A stretch of DNA of 64,000 nucleotides from NCBI RefSeq assembly GCF_901875555.1, contig NZ_CABFMD010000003.1:12498-76497 (forward strand), given 5' to 3'. Shown here piece after piece: positions 9,698-18,477 of this stretch; the stretch's first letter is position 1, and every line of letters starts with the position of its first letter. Source of the DNA: Streptococcus parasanguinis (GTDB taxonomy: Bacteria; Bacillota; Bacilli; Lactobacillales; Streptococcaceae). A model generated the notes under the pieces. It had not been told where the DNA came from. It did not search any database and saw nothing but the letters and a program-made list of their open reading frames with translations. The translations under genes and the position numbers were made by a program.

Positions 9698-10513
9698 GTG
9701 AAAAAGAAACTGAAGTTAACGGGATTATTAGGAGCGGCCTTATTGGTCTTGACAGCTTGTGGAACCTCTCAGGTGACAGCTCAGTCGACAGGTGGTTGGG
9801 AACGCTTCGTCTACTTCTTTGCAGAAGCTATCCGCTTCTTGTCCTTTGGCGGAAGTATCGGTGTTGGGATTATCGTCTTTACCATTGTCATTCGGACGGT
9901 CCTCTTGCCCCTCTTCCAATATCAAATGAATTCAACCCGCAAAATGCAGGAAATTCAACCCCTCCTCAAGGAATTGCAAGCTAAGTATCCTGGGAAGGAT
10001 CTTGATAGCCGGACCAAGCTTTCTGGAGAGATGCGGGCCCTTTACAAGGAAAAAGGTGTCAAAACGTCTTCAGCCTTCCTTCCTCTCTTGATTCAGATGC
10101 CGGTCTTGATGGCACTGTTCCAAGCACTGAGCCGTGTAGAATTCCTTAAAGTTGGTCACTTCCTTTGGTTGGATCTTGGCGCGATCGACCCGACTTATAT
10201 CTTGCCACTTCTTGCGGCACTCTTCACATTTTTCAGTAGTTGGTTGACCAACAAAGCCATGCCAGAGCGCAATGGTAGTGCGACAACCATGATGTATGTG
10301 ATGCCTGTGATGATCTTCTTCTTTGCCTTGTTCTCAGCCAGTGGGGTCGCACTCTACTGGGTGACTTCCAATGCTTACCAAGTCGGACAGACCTATCTCT
10401 TGAACAACCCCTTCAAGATTATCGCAGAGCGTGAAGCAAAAGAGCAAGCTTCGCGAGACATGGAAAAACAAAAACGCCGTGCCCTAAACAAAGCACAGAA
10501 AAAGAAAAAATAA
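9698..10513 (+). CDS. yidC: Membrane protein insertase YidC (lipoprotein type)
   Basis: A 271-residue Oxa1/YidC/Alb3 insertase that inserts and folds membrane proteins with or without SecYEG. GTG at 9698 is the likely start, with AGAAAGGGA about five bases before it; an upstream in-frame ATG at 9674 lies within rnpA. The signal peptide ends in the lipobox LTAC (Cys21), so it is lipid-anchored. Five membrane segments follow, with the conserved groove Arg in [12 protein letters not shown] and a basic C-terminal tail ([15 protein letters not shown]). Its location after rnpA indicates the SpoIIIJ/YidC1-type copy. Confidence 0.96.
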   Translation: MKKKLKLTGLLGAALLVLTACGTSQVTAQSTGGWERFVYFFAEAIRFLSFGGSIGVGIIVFTIVIRTVLLPLFQYQMNSTRKMQEIQPLLKELQAKYPGKDLDSRTKLSGEMRALYKEKGVKTSSAFLPLLIQMPVLMALFQALSRVEFLKVGHFLWLDLGAIDPTYILPLLAALFTFFSSWLTNKAMPERNGSATTMMYVMPVMIFFFALFSASGVALYWVTSNAYQVGQTYLLNNPFKIIAEREAKEQASRDMEKQKRRALNKAQKKKK

Positions 10514-10528
10514 GAAAGAGGTGGACAT

Positions 10529-11476
10529 ATGGTCCTATATACTGGAGCAACTGTTGAAGAAGCCATTCAAAAAGGCCTAAACGATTTAGATATTCCCCGT
10601 TTGAAGGCGCATATTACGGTTGTAGCGCGTGAGAAGAAAGGTTTTCTTGGCTTGTTTGGCAAAAAACCAGCTCAAGTTGAGATTGAGCCCATTGCAGAAA
10701 CAACGGTTGTGAAAGCTAACCAAAAAGCTGTCAAAGGAGTACCAGACGAGATCAATGCGCAAAACGAACCGGTGAAGACGGTGAGCGAAGCAACGGTCGA
10801 TCTTGGCCGCGTCGTAGCAGCAATCAAGAAGGTTGAAGAAGAGGGAGAAGTTGTCTCTGAAGAAATCAAGACAGAAATCCTCAAACATGACAAAGAAGCA
10901 GATACCGTTCTTGAAGAAAAAGGGCATGAACATATCCTTGAGAAAGTCAAAGAACCAGTAGCAAAAGAATCAAATGAGTCTGATTTCTCAAACCTTGGTA
11001 TTGAAGTAGAGGAAAACTACAATATCGAAGAAGTCGTCACAGATGTGACAGCCTATGTTCAAACAGTAGTCGATGAAATGGATGTGGATGCGACCATCTC
11101 AAGTAGTCACAACCGCCGCACGGTCAATATGCAAATTGATACCAATGAGCCAGGACGTGTCATCGGCTACCATGGAAAAGTCTTGAAGGCTCTTCAACTT
11201 TTGGCACAAAACTATCTTTATAACCGCTACTCAAAGAATTTTTACATTACCATTAATGTGAATGACTATGTAGAACACCGGGCGGAAGTTCTTCAAAGCT
11301 ATGCTCAGAAGTTGGCAACGCGTGCCCTTGAAGACGGGCAAGCCCAACAGACAGATCCAATGTCAAACAGTGAACGCAAAATCATTCACCGTATCGTCTC
11401 TAAGATGGAAGGGGTCACTAGCTACTCTGAAGGCGAAGAACCAAATCGTTACGTGGTGGTGGACATCGAAGGATAA
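10529..11476 (+). CDS. khpB: RNA-binding cell-elongation regulator KhpB (Jag/EloR)
   Basis: A 315-residue cytosolic RNA-binding protein. Domain order: Jag_N (residues 1-52, with the KKGFLGLFGKK motif), an acidic low-complexity linker (about 55-165), a KH domain with VIGYHG as the GxxG loop (about 210-215), and a C-terminal R3H domain (SERKIIHRIVS). In pneumococcus KhpB acts with KhpA and is phosphorylated by StkP to control cell elongation. It starts 16 bp after yidC with a clear AAGAGGTGG site. Confidence 0.95.
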   Translation: MVLYTGATVEEAIQKGLNDLDIPRLKAHITVVAREKKGFLGLFGKKPAQVEIEPIAETTVVKANQKAVKGVPDEINAQNEPVKTVSEATVDLGRVVAAIKKVEEEGEVVSEEIKTEILKHDKEADTVLEEKGHEHILEKVKEPVAKESNESDFSNLGIEVEENYNIEEVVTDVTAYVQTVVDEMDVDATISSSHNRRTVNMQIDTNEPGRVIGYHGKVLKALQLLAQNYLYNRYSKNFYITINVNDYVEHRAEVLQSYAQKLATRALEDGQAQQTDPMSNSERKIIHRIVSKMEGVTSYSEGEEPNRYVVVDIEG

Positions 11477-11501
11477 TCTAGCGATTAGTTCTCATGGGGG
11501 A

Positions 11502-11531
11502 GAGACGGGACTGAACCGCTCTCTCTTTTTT
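11502..11531 (+). terminator. Terminator after khpB
   Basis: GAGAGA plus CGG pair with CCG plus TCTCTC with a one-base bulge, followed by six T. Confidence 0.75.
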
Positions 11532-11553
11532 AGTGGAATTAGAAAGGAAGCAG

Positions 11554-12183
11554 ATGGGATTTTCAGCCATTCGAGAGTTTTTAAAGCTTCAAGGAATGAA
11601 ATATCAGGCGCCAGCAAAGGCAGGGGTGCTAGCCCCAGAGATGGAGCAGTATCGTACACTGGCTCAAGCGGCTCGTAAGGAATTCACCAATTTAGTCTCA
11701 GCCTTTCAGCAGCGTCACCCCTATTTGGAGCAAGATCGGACCAGCCAGTGGATGAACCAGGCTCAAGTCTTGCGTCCTCATTTTTGGGCCTATCTAAAAG
11801 GAGAAGGAACGATGGCAGAGCCCATGTTTGCCTTGAGACTTTATGGAGACGCAGCTGATTTTGGAGTTTCCTTAGAGGTGAGCTTTATCGAGCGAAAAAA
11901 AGACGAGCAGAGTCTTGGGAAACAACACAAGGTTCTCACACTCCCCATCTCTCAGCCAGTTTATTATTTCGCTCAGAAAAATGGAGAGAGTCGAAGGAGC
12001 GAGGGAACAGAGAAGAATCGCCATGATCTGCTACAAGCAGTAGCAGAAGGAGCGGTTCGTAAGGTCCTCGTCAAATACGATGTGCCTCTAGTCGAGGAGA
12101 GTTCCCTAGAGGATATCTTGGATCAGTTGCAAGAGGCGCTGATGGCTCTGGAACCCTATTATTTGGCAACCCGTCGGGTGTAG
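11554..12183 (+). CDS. Conserved protein of unknown function
   Basis: A 209-residue soluble protein without signal peptide or membrane segment; I do not recognise the family. It is rich in Gln, Glu and Arg, with a helical N-terminal third (RTLAQAARKEFTNLVSAFQQ) and a middle region that looks beta-rich (FALRLYGDAADFGVSLEVSF). The ATG at 11554 follows AAAGGAAG by about three bases; an upstream in-frame GTG at 11533 has no such site. It stands between the khpB terminator and the rpmH promoter, so its transcription is uncertain. Confidence 0.7.
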   Translation: MGFSAIREFLKLQGMKYQAPAKAGVLAPEMEQYRTLAQAARKEFTNLVSAFQQRHPYLEQDRTSQWMNQAQVLRPHFWAYLKGEGTMAEPMFALRLYGDAADFGVSLEVSFIERKKDEQSLGKQHKVLTLPISQPVYYFAQKNGESRRSEGTEKNRHDLLQAVAEGAVRKVLVKYDVPLVEESSLEDILDQLQEALMALEPYYLATRRV

Positions 12184-12228
12184 AAAGGTTTTCTCCGACC
12201 TGTATTTGCAACAATTTTGCCATAGCTA

Positions 12229-12257
12229 TTGACAAATAGAGCTGAATCCGATAGAAT
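12229..12257 (+). promoter_or_regulatory. rpmH promoter
   Basis: Consensus -35 TTGACA (12229-12234), 17-bp spacer, -10 TAGAAT (12252-12257). Confidence 0.85.
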
Positions 12258-12330
12258 AGTAAAGTATGTTTAGTAACTGATCACAACTAGCCGGCTAAAC
12301 GAATACAAAATCTATGAGGAGGTATTCATC

Positions 12331-12465
12331 GTGAAACGTACTTATCAACCAAGTAAACTTCGTCGTGCGCGCAAACACGGATTCCGTAACCGTATGTCAA
12401 CTAAAAACGGTCGTCGCGTATTGGCAGCTCGTCGTCGTAAAGGACGCAAAGTTTTGGCTGCTTAA
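12331..12465 (+). CDS. rpmH: 50S ribosomal protein L34
   Basis: A 44-residue, extremely basic protein starting with GTG at 12331 after GAGGAGG. The translation begins [18 protein letters not shown] and ends RKGRKVLAA, which is L34 without ambiguity. L34 is a late-assembling protein of the large ribosomal subunit. It is monocistronic here, between a strong promoter and a strong terminator. Confidence 0.98.
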
Positions 12466-12480
12466 TTCAGATAAAAAGCT

Positions 12481-12517
12481 AAAAACCAGTAGAAACTCGA
12501 GACTACTGGTTTTTGTT
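12481..12517 (+). terminator. rpmH terminator
   Basis: 11-bp stem AAAACCAGTAG / CTACTGGTTTT with a ten-base loop and a T-rich tail. Confidence 0.85.
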
Positions 12518-12550
12518 TTGTCCAAAAGTGAATTTAGAGGCGCTTTCTGC

Positions 12551-12556
12551 TATAAT
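12551..12556 (+). promoter_or_regulatory. -10 of the tatD-rnmV promoter
   Basis: TATAAT 35 bp before the tatD start; no clear -35 partner. Confidence 0.5.
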
Positions 12557-12590
12557 AGAAAGAAGAAAAACTCGGAAGAAAAGGAAGATC

Positions 12591-13361
12591 ATGCAGATTT
12601 TTGATACCCACACCCATCTCAATGTGGAAGAATTCGCAGGAAAAGAACAAGAAGAGCTGGACTTGGCCAAGGAAATGGGCGTTGTAGCTCATAATATTGT
12701 TGGTTTTGATAAGCCAACCATTGAGCGAGCTGTGGAGTTGACAGACCAGCACCCAGAGCTCTATCTCACACTTGGTTGGCACCCCACTGAGGCGGGCGAT
12801 TATAGTCCTGAAGTGGAGGCCTATTTACTTGAACAGTTGAAACATCCCAAAGTCGTCGCCCTAGGAGAAATCGGCCTGGATTACCACTGGATGACAGCAC
12901 CAAAAGAGGTTCAAGAAAAGGTCTTTCGTCGCCAGATCCAATTGTCTAAGGACTTGGACTTGCCTTTTGTGGTGCATACGCGTGATGCTCTTGAAGATAC
13001 CTATGCCATTATCAAGAGTGAAGGAGTCGGCCCACGCGGTGGGATCATGCATTCTTTCTCAGGTAGTCTAGAAGATGCCAAACGCTTCATGGATCTGGGA
13101 ATGATGATCTCCTTCTCAGGAGTGGTCACTTTTAAGAAAGCCACAGATGTTCAAGAAGCTGCAGCTGGCCTTCCACTAGACAAGATCTTGGTTGAGACAG
13201 ATGCCCCTTATCTGGCACCAGTTCCCAAACGTGGTCGGGAAAATAAAACAGCTTACACTCGTTATGTGGTAGATTTTATTGCAGGACTACGTGGCTTAAC
13301 AACAGAAGAAGTGGCTCAGACAACCTATGACAATGCAAGAAAGGTATTTGGCCTTGACTGA
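12591..13361 (+). CDS. tatD: TatD-family metal-dependent hydrolase (DNase)
   Basis: A 256-residue TIM-barrel metallohydrolase. Metal ligands appear in the expected order: DTHTHLN near the N-terminus, GEIGLDYHW (metal-bridging Glu), VVHTRDA, and ETDAPYLAPVP near the C-terminus. TatD proteins are Mg-dependent 3'-5' exonucleases acting on DNA or RNA. ATG 12591 is the start, following AAGGAAG; the frame extends further upstream but without support. The 3' end overlaps rnmV by eight bases, and the tatD-rnmV-rsmA order is conserved in Firmicutes. Confidence 0.93.
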   Translation: MQIFDTHTHLNVEEFAGKEQEELDLAKEMGVVAHNIVGFDKPTIERAVELTDQHPELYLTLGWHPTEAGDYSPEVEAYLLEQLKHPKVVALGEIGLDYHWMTAPKEVQEKVFRRQIQLSKDLDLPFVVHTRDALEDTYAIIKSEGVGPRGGIMHSFSGSLEDAKRFMDLGMMISFSGVVTFKKATDVQEAAAGLPLDKILVETDAPYLAPVPKRGRENKTAYTRYVVDFIAGLRGLTTEEVAQTTYDNARKVFGLD

Positions 13362-13917
13362 GAAAAGAAAAATACCAGAAGTGATTGTCGTGGAGGGCAA
13401 GGACGACACAGCCAATCTCCGTCGTTTTTATGAGGTGGATACTTATGAAACACGAGGCTCTGCGATCGATCAAGATGACTTGGAACGAATTGCTACCTTG
13501 CAAGAGTTACGTGGAGTCATTGTTTTTACGGATCCAGACTACAATGGCGAGCGGATTCGCAAGATCATTATGCAAGAAATTCCACAGGCCAAGCATGCCT
13601 TTTTAAACCGTGGTGAGGCAGTCCCCAAATCCAAGACCAAGGGGCGTTCTCTTGGAGTGGAGCATGCCAGCTTTGAAGACCTAGAAAAGGCCCTGGCTGG
13701 ACTCGTGGGCTCCTATGAAGATGAGCATTTCTTTGATATTACAAAGACTGATTTGATGCGTCTCGGCCTGTTAATGGGCAACGATAGTCGCAAACGCCGG
13801 GAATATCTAGGAGAAGCCTTGCGCATCGGCTATTGCAATGGCAAACAACTGCTCAAACGTTTGGAGTTGTTTGGGATTTGTTTGGCACAAGTTGAAGAGG
13901 CGATGGCCAGTTATTAA
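13354..13917 (+). CDS. rnmV: Ribonuclease M5 (5S rRNA maturase)
   Basis: A 187-residue Toprim-domain RNase that matures 5S rRNA. The Toprim glutamate motif VIVVEGKDD and the DxD motif IVFTDPDYNGERIR are present, and KSKTKGRSLGVEHAS is typical of RNase M5. I choose TTG at 13354 (LTEKRKIPE), about nine bases after AGAAAGG; upstream in-frame ATGs at 13327 and 13333 would lengthen it beyond the family norm. It overlaps tatD by eight bases. Confidence 0.93.
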   Translation: MTEKRKIPEVIVVEGKDDTANLRRFYEVDTYETRGSAIDQDDLERIATLQELRGVIVFTDPDYNGERIRKIIMQEIPQAKHAFLNRGEAVPKSKTKGRSLGVEHASFEDLEKALAGLVGSYEDEHFFDITKTDLMRLGLLMGNDSRKRREYLGEALRIGYCNGKQLLKRLELFGICLAQVEEAMASY

Positions 13918-13969
13918 GACGGAAGTAGAGGGGACCCTTTACCCCTAAACTGATTAGAAAAGAGAAAAA

Positions 13970-14845
13970 ATGAGAATTGCAGATTATAGCGTGACCAAGG
14001 CAGTGCTGGAGCGTCACGGTTTTACCTTTAAAAAATCCTTCGGTCAGAACTTTCTGACCGATACCAATATCCTTCAAAAAATTGTGGATACGGCTGAGAT
14101 TGATAAGCAGGTCAATGTCATTGAAATCGGTCCAGGAATTGGAGCTCTCACTGAGTTTTTGGCAGAAAATGCCGCAGAAGTCATGGCCTTTGAGATTGAT
14201 GACCGCTTGGTTCCCATCTTAGCGGATACCTTGCGGAATTTTGACAATGTGACCGTTGTCAACCAAGACATCCTCAAGGTAGACCTCAACCAGTATATCG
14301 CAGAGTTTAAAAACCCAGACCTTCCGATCAAGGTAGTGGCCAACCTTCCTTACTACATCACGACTCCGATCCTCATGCACTTGATCGAGTCTAAGATTCC
14401 TTTCCAAGAATTTGTAGTCATGATGCAAAAGGAAGTGGCAGATCGGATTTCAGCAGAGCCCAACACCAAGGCATACGGGTCTTTGTCCATTGCTGTCCAG
14501 TACTATATGACCGCTAAGGTAGCCTTTATCGTGCCTCGCACTGTCTTTGTGCCAGCACCAAACGTCGACTCTGCCATCCTCAAGATGGTGCGTCGCGAAG
14601 AACCAGCAGTAACCGTCAAGGATGAAGATTTCTTCTTCTCTGTCAGCAAGGCTAGCTTTGTCCACCGCCGTAAAACACTTTGGAATAACTTGACCAGTCG
14701 CTTTGGCAAGACCGAAGAAGTGAAGGCAAAACTGGAAGCGGGGATCCAAGCTGCCGGCCTGCAGCCATCTGTACGAGGAGAAGCCCTCAGCTTAGACGAC
14801 TTTGCCCGCCTAGCAGATGGCCTTCTAGAAGCAGGAATTAAATAA
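13970..14845 (+). CDS. rsmA: 16S rRNA (adenine1518/1519-N6)-dimethyltransferase RsmA (KsgA)
   Basis: A 291-residue SAM-dependent methyltransferase that dimethylates two adenines in the 3' hairpin of 16S rRNA late in 30S assembly. Motifs include FGQNFL, the SAM-binding loop [11 protein letters not shown] and the catalytic NLPYYI (motif IV). The C-terminal helical domain is complete. The gene follows rnmV by 52 bp and is closed by the hairpin at 14850-14880. Confidence 0.97.
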   Translation: MRIADYSVTKAVLERHGFTFKKSFGQNFLTDTNILQKIVDTAEIDKQVNVIEIGPGIGALTEFLAENAAEVMAFEIDDRLVPILADTLRNFDNVTVVNQDILKVDLNQYIAEFKNPDLPIKVVANLPYYITTPILMHLIESKIPFQEFVVMMQKEVADRISAEPNTKAYGSLSIAVQYYMTAKVAFIVPRTVFVPAPNVDSAILKMVRREEPAVTVKDEDFFFSVSKASFVHRRKTLWNNLTSRFGKTEEVKAKLEAGIQAAGLQPSVRGEALSLDDFARLADGLLEAGIK

Positions 14846-14849
14846 TAGA

Positions 14850-14880
14850 AAGAGGCTGGGACAAAAGTCCTAGCCTCTCA
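14850..14880 (+). terminator. Hairpin after rsmA
   Basis: AGAGGCTGGGAC pairs with GTCCTAGCCTCT around an AAAA loop. The same hairpin recurs at 37012, 39731 and (inverted) 46541, where it abuts BOX-like repeats. Confidence 0.7.
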
Positions 14881-14887
14881 ATTATTT

Positions 14888-15085
14888 GGCTCTATAATTT
14901 CTGTAGTGGGTAAAACTACCATAGGAATGAACTGCACCCCAAAAGTTAGATTTTTTCTGTCTAACTTTTGGGGTGCAGTTCAGAATTATGGAGCCGATTT
15001 TGTTGTAGAAAAAAAGCCCCATAAGAACTATAATGAAAAGCGACAAAACCATCATTAGGAAGAACTTATGGAACAATTAAATTGG
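14888..15085 (+). mobile_element. 5'-end remnant of an ISL3-family insertion sequence
   Basis: GGCTCTATAATTTCTGTAGT followed by GGGTAAAAC at 14888-14916 looks like an ISL3-type left inverted repeat (compare the right end at 19268-19294, which shares GGCTCT and GTAGTGGGT). After a leader, a ribosome-binding site AGGAAG precedes ATG at 15068 and the first codons MEQLN, as in ISL3 transposases. The frame then breaks into the truncated acetyltransferase gene. The remnant is itself interrupted by the palindrome at 14928-14982. The family call is from memory of ISL3-type ends, not a search. Confidence 0.6.
14928..14982. mobile_element. 55-bp IS3-like terminal-repeat pair (near-perfect palindrome)
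   Basis: Two perfect 23-bp arms (14928-14950 and 14960-14982) beginning TGAACTGCACCCC and ending GGGGTGCAGTTCA, separated by nine bases. The outer TG...CA ends are typical of IS3-family elements, and GAA lies on both sides (14925-14927 and 14983-14985) as a possible 3-bp target duplication. It splits the ISL3 remnant, so it arrived later. It has no coding capacity and may also act as a hairpin terminator. Confidence 0.6.
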
Positions 15086-15380
15086 CATTATCGCCAATCG
15101 TGATGGGACAAATATCCAGCATAGTCAAGTTCCAGTTAGAGTAAAAATTTTCACCAATATGAATATTAACGCCGTAATCGGTAACGAACTGAGGGTTCAT
15201 GGCAACATTTTCCCCAGTCGAACCAAACCAAGATTTGACAATTTCAGCCCTCTTGAGACGGTCAGGTTCCGCATTAAAGGCCATTTGCTTTTCTCTGGAT
15301 CTAGCTGCTAGGGCACGTAACTCAGGGTCGCTAGGTTTATAAAACTCCCCCGCAATCATTTTTTCATATTCTGTCGGCAT
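15066..15380 (-). pseudogene. maa: Maltose O-acetyltransferase-type gene, 3' truncated
   Basis: The 104 codons encode the N-terminal part of a hexapeptide-repeat acetyltransferase (MPTEYEKMIAGEFY, then GVNIHIGENFYSNWNLTMLD), closely resembling maltose/galactoside O-acetyltransferases. The family is normally about 185 residues. Similarity ends at about residue 98 (PITIGDN), where the frame runs into the ISL3 fragment and stops after ANLIVP. The acceptor- and CoA-binding coils are lost, so it is almost certainly inactive. The ribosome-binding site AAGGAGA before the ATG is intact. Confidence 0.85.
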
Positions 15381-15450
15381 GGCCTTCTCCTTTTGTGGCT
15401 GTACTTATCTATTTTAGTATAGAATTGATGTCACCACAAGAGAAACTACA

Positions 15451-15485
15451 AAAAAATCCCAAGTGCTCTATGCAACTTGAGATTA
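15451..15485 (-). terminator. Terminator of the acyl-ligase operon
   Basis: On the minus strand AATCTCAAGT pairs with ACTTGGGATT and is followed by six or more T. It overlaps the stop codon of the ligase gene. Confidence 0.75.
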
Positions 15486-16736
15486 ATGAATCCTTTTTTG
15501 ACAGAGCTCTTTCAAATACTGGACATCCACTTTAGAACTATCCATCAAGGGAATGGCATCTATAGTATGCCAGTATTTGGGCTGTTCAGTGGCTAGTAAA
15601 ACACTAGAAATCGACTTCTTAGCTTCTGGTAAAGATATTCCGTCTTTTAGTACAAGAAAGGCATGCACTTCATCACCAGCCAGATGACTACTTAACTTGA
15701 GACAAAAGGCGTCCTTGACGAAAGAACAAGAGAGTAGTTTTTGTCTGATCCTTGGCAAGTACAACTTGGTGCCTGCATAATTAGCCCAATCAGATGGTCG
15801 CCCTTCTAAAATTAATCCTGCTTTTGAAAAATGACCATAGTCTTCTACCGTAAAGGGGCATCTTACTCCGACAGCCGCATAAGGAGTTGTAACATAAATT
15901 TTATTGTTTCTCAGCTTTATTTGGACATTTTTAAAAGCTCGACCAACCAAATTGGGATACTCTAAAACCTCTCTGCCCTTACACCAGCTGATGAAACTTA
16001 ATTCACTAGCGCCATAAAAAACAATAATCTCGCAATTCGGTTGCCTGTCGTAAAGCTCACGAATCAGAGGAACTGGCAAGGTTTGAGAAGAACTGATGAT
16101 ATAAGACAAGTTAATCTTCCTACTGTTTAAATGACTTGCTAGAACTTGTAGAAGGCTTGGTAAGAGATACATGTGACTAACTTGGCAGATCTGGCATAAT
16201 TGCACCCAACTTCTCGGAGATGGTTTATCACTTATAATTAATTGCCCACCTTCATAAAGGACAGCCAAGGCCATGTTAAGGTTCCCTGAAAAACTAAAAT
16301 TGCCTTTTAAGAATAAAGCCGTTTTCTGATTAATATGGAAAATTCGATTTTGCTCAGCAAAAAAATCTACCCACGAGGACATGGTTTGCCACAAAATCTT
16401 GGGTTTTCCACTTGTTCCCGAAGTCAAGATTCCGAAATCTGCTTCTAAACGTAAATCGGAGGCACCTGCTTCAGACGCTAAGGCCTGTTGGATCTCTGGA
16501 GACAAATTAGGATGGCAAATAACAGGTTTTATGCCTAATGATACAGCTACTAAAAATGTCATCAACTGTTCAAGCGGACGGTGTTCTACGATAAAGCAAA
16601 CATCAGATGACTTTGAATCAAGTCTTATTTGATTCATCATCCTTAATAAATCACAGTAAGTGTAAGATTTGTCATCAATAACTAAAGCCTGCCGATGAGG
16701 AGCCTCTTGAGCCCAAGCTTTTATTTTTTGAATCAT
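15483..16736 (-). CDS. AMP-dependent acyl-CoA ligase/synthetase, VraA-like
   Basis: A 417-residue member of the ANL superfamily that would activate a carboxylic acid as acyl-AMP and probably transfer it to CoA. Visible motifs are the P-loop GILTSGTSGKPK, the YGASE motif in place of YGxTE, and a C-terminal SSKVD that carries the usual catalytic Lys. It is shorter than typical long-chain ligases. ATG 16736 (MIQKIKAWAQE) starts one base after the thiolase stop. With the two upstream genes it resembles staphylococcal vraC-vraB-vraA, of unclear function. Substrate is unknown. Confidence 0.8.
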   Translation of the reverse strand: MIQKIKAWAQEAPHRQALVIDDKSYTYCDLLRMMNQIRLDSKSSDVCFIVEHRPLEQLMTFLVAVSLGIKPVICHPNLSPEIQQALASEAGASDLRLEADFGILTSGTSGKPKILWQTMSSWVDFFAEQNRIFHINQKTALFLKGNFSFSGNLNMALAVLYEGGQLIISDKPSPRSWVQLCQICQVSHMYLLPSLLQVLASHLNSRKINLSYIISSSQTLPVPLIRELYDRQPNCEIIVFYGASELSFISWCKGREVLEYPNLVGRAFKNVQIKLRNNKIYVTTPYAAVGVRCPFTVEDYGHFSKAGLILEGRPSDWANYAGTKLYLPRIRQKLLSCSFVKDAFCLKLSSHLAGDEVHAFLVLKDGISLPEAKKSISSVLLATEQPKYWHTIDAIPLMDSSKVDVQYLKELCQKRIH

Positions 16737-16737
16737 A

Positions 16738-17841
16738 TTAAGCTTCCACCCTCTCAATGAGAAAAGAAATACCAACTCCTCCAGCACCGGCAATAGCACA
16801 AAGTCCATATCGTCCCTTTTGTAAACGGAGCGCCTGCATTACATGTAAAAGATTGATCGCCCCCGAACAACCATAAGGGTGGCCATAAGCTAAGGCACCA
16901 CCAAATAGATTGTAGTGATTGACAGCTTCTGGGAAATGCCTTTCAAAGATACAATCAATCACTGAAAATGCTTCATTCCATTCAACAGCATCTATATCTG
17001 ACATTGAAAGATTGACTTTCTTCAATAATTTTAGAGTTGCTTTATAAACTAATTCGGGACTGAAACGAGGATCTCCTGCTACCTGAACCATGTCACAAAT
17101 CTTAAACTCACCGACTTGATGGCTCAATAAAAGAAAAGCAGCACCATCATGTGTTAAACAAGAGTTTGCAGCACTTGTCAGACTGCCTGGACCTAAGATT
17201 GGAGGAATTCGACTTAACAATTTTTCCGAAATCTTAGATCGGATACCCTCATCTTTTTTTCCAGGCATTTCTAGGATAATAGGAGATAGAGCCCCTACCT
17301 CCAAGGCTTTCTGAGCTTTAGAATGGCTCTTTAAAGTCCATTGATACAATTCTTTTTGACTCACCTGATATTTTTGAGCGACTCGCTCGGCCCCTCTTAT
17401 CATAGCTAGAGAATCCGTACTATCGGGTGAAAACTGAGCAACGTAGTAACTCCCTGAACGATTATCCTTGTCAGCATAAGTCCGCAATGGTTGCAAAGAT
17501 GAACTTTCAATGCCGCCTGCAATAATATTTTCTGATAAACCAGCTTTTATCTTAGCAAACGCAAAACCCAAGGCGGCACTTGCTGAAGCGCACTGCATAT
17601 CAATAGTAGTCGCAGGAACAGCTTCAGAATAATCAGACAAGAGACCAGTTAGTCGACCAATATTGCCACCTGTTCCAACAGCATTTCCACAAATAATGTC
17701 ATCAATTTGACTTTCTGGATAACGCTTCTTTAAGGCATTTAAAATCGCAGCACCTAAATATTCTGGTCGCGTATTAGCGTATTGCTTTTGAAACAGTCCA
17801 ATGGGTGTCCTTAATCCCGCTTGAATATAAACATCTACCAT
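16738..17841 (-). CDS. Thiolase-family protein (acetyl-CoA acetyltransferase-like), VraB-like
   Basis: A 367-residue thiolase-fold protein. The nucleophilic Cys motif (DMQCASASAA), the NEAF motif (EWNEAFSVI) and the catalytic His motif (GGALAYGHPYGCSG) are present. The C-terminal CxGGGxG motif is altered to AIAGAGGVG, so the second catalytic Cys appears replaced by Ala. It may therefore not be a standard thiolase. ATG 17841 overlaps the upstream stop as TAATG, with AAAGGAGAG before it. It is the middle gene of the operon. Confidence 0.8.
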   Translation of the reverse strand: MVDVYIQAGLRTPIGLFQKQYANTRPEYLGAAILNALKKRYPESQIDDIICGNAVGTGGNIGRLTGLLSDYSEAVPATTIDMQCASASAALGFAFAKIKAGLSENIIAGGIESSSLQPLRTYADKDNRSGSYYVAQFSPDSTDSLAMIRGAERVAQKYQVSQKELYQWTLKSHSKAQKALEVGALSPIILEMPGKKDEGIRSKISEKLLSRIPPILGPGSLTSAANSCLTHDGAAFLLLSHQVGEFKICDMVQVAGDPRFSPELVYKATLKLLKKVNLSMSDIDAVEWNEAFSVIDCIFERHFPEAVNHYNLFGGALAYGHPYGCSGAINLLHVMQALRLQKGRYGLCAIAGAGGVGISFLIERVEA

Positions 17842-18362
17842 TAAACAATCTCTCCTTTCACGATGATAATATCCCCTTTGCACAGATAAAAATTCTTTTG
17901 ATGACAATAAAGTGATAATCTATCTTGCGCATAAGCTGGAGCTAAAAAACGTAAGGATAAGGCAGAAGCTCTTTGTGGTAAGACCTGTCTTAAATAGTCT
18001 AAATAAAGACAGGCTGGAATTAAGAAGGGAGCTTGCTGGTGCAAAGGATTGTGATCTCCAATAGCTCTTACAAACTGCAGAATATCTGCCTTGGTAAATT
18101 GCACGTTCGATAGAAAAGTAGCTGAGGTTAGATCTAGTTTATCATGTGATTTCCTTCCAAAAGACGAGGACCTCTTCAATAAAAAGGTTGCTCTTAATTC
18201 CTCTCCACCTTGTACGAGTAACATCTGCCGCAATCTTTTTTGATGTCTTAAAATGAGAGTTTGATCTACTGCATTCGTTTCTTGCCATCTTAGTTTTAGG
18301 AGTAAACTATCTTTGGGTAAATCTGCATTAGATGATATCAATAATGAAAATAATTTTCTCAT
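17841..18362 (-). CDS. MaoC-like hot-dog domain protein, VraC-like
   Basis: A 173-residue protein whose C-terminal half holds a MaoC-type hydratase signature, FTKADILQFVRAIGDHNPLH, with the Asp-His pair expected for enoyl-CoA hydration or dehydration. The N-terminal half is basic and unrecognised. Three consecutive ATGs are possible (18368, 18365, 18362); the third has the best spacing (seven bases) from GGAG. It is the first gene of the operon and is translationally coupled to the thiolase. With a CoA ligase downstream it could form a short acyl-CoA pathway; this is inference. Confidence 0.72.
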   Translation of the reverse strand: MRKLFSLLISSNADLPKDSLLLKLRWQETNAVDQTLILRHQKRLRQMLLVQGGEELRATFLLKRSSSFGRKSHDKLDLTSATFLSNVQFTKADILQFVRAIGDHNPLHQQAPFLIPACLYLDYLRQVLPQRASALSLRFLAPAYAQDRLSLYCHQKNFYLCKGDIIIVKGEIV

Positions 18363-18402
18363 CATCATTCTCCAGCAAAAGATTATTTGTAAACTTATTA
18401 AA

Positions 18403-18416
18403 TTATATTAGTTAAC
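18403..18416. promoter_or_regulatory. Possible operator palindrome upstream of the MaoC-thiolase-ligase operon
   Basis: TAGTTAACTA is a perfect 10-bp palindrome about 45 bp upstream of the operon's first start codon, within an AT-rich leader. No regulator gene is adjacent. A TTGACA on the minus strand lies further upstream, but its spacing to TATACC is only 15 bp. Confidence 0.3.
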
Positions 18417-18477
18417 TATTTTTATGGTATACAAAACAGGTCAAATTGTCAATGATGATTCAAAGGTGTAAATAGCA

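Noticed and set aside
14882..15076. 64-codon minus-strand frame with a hydrophobic N-terminus
   Set aside because: It covers the ISL3 left end and the palindromic insert and is explained by them; no independent support.
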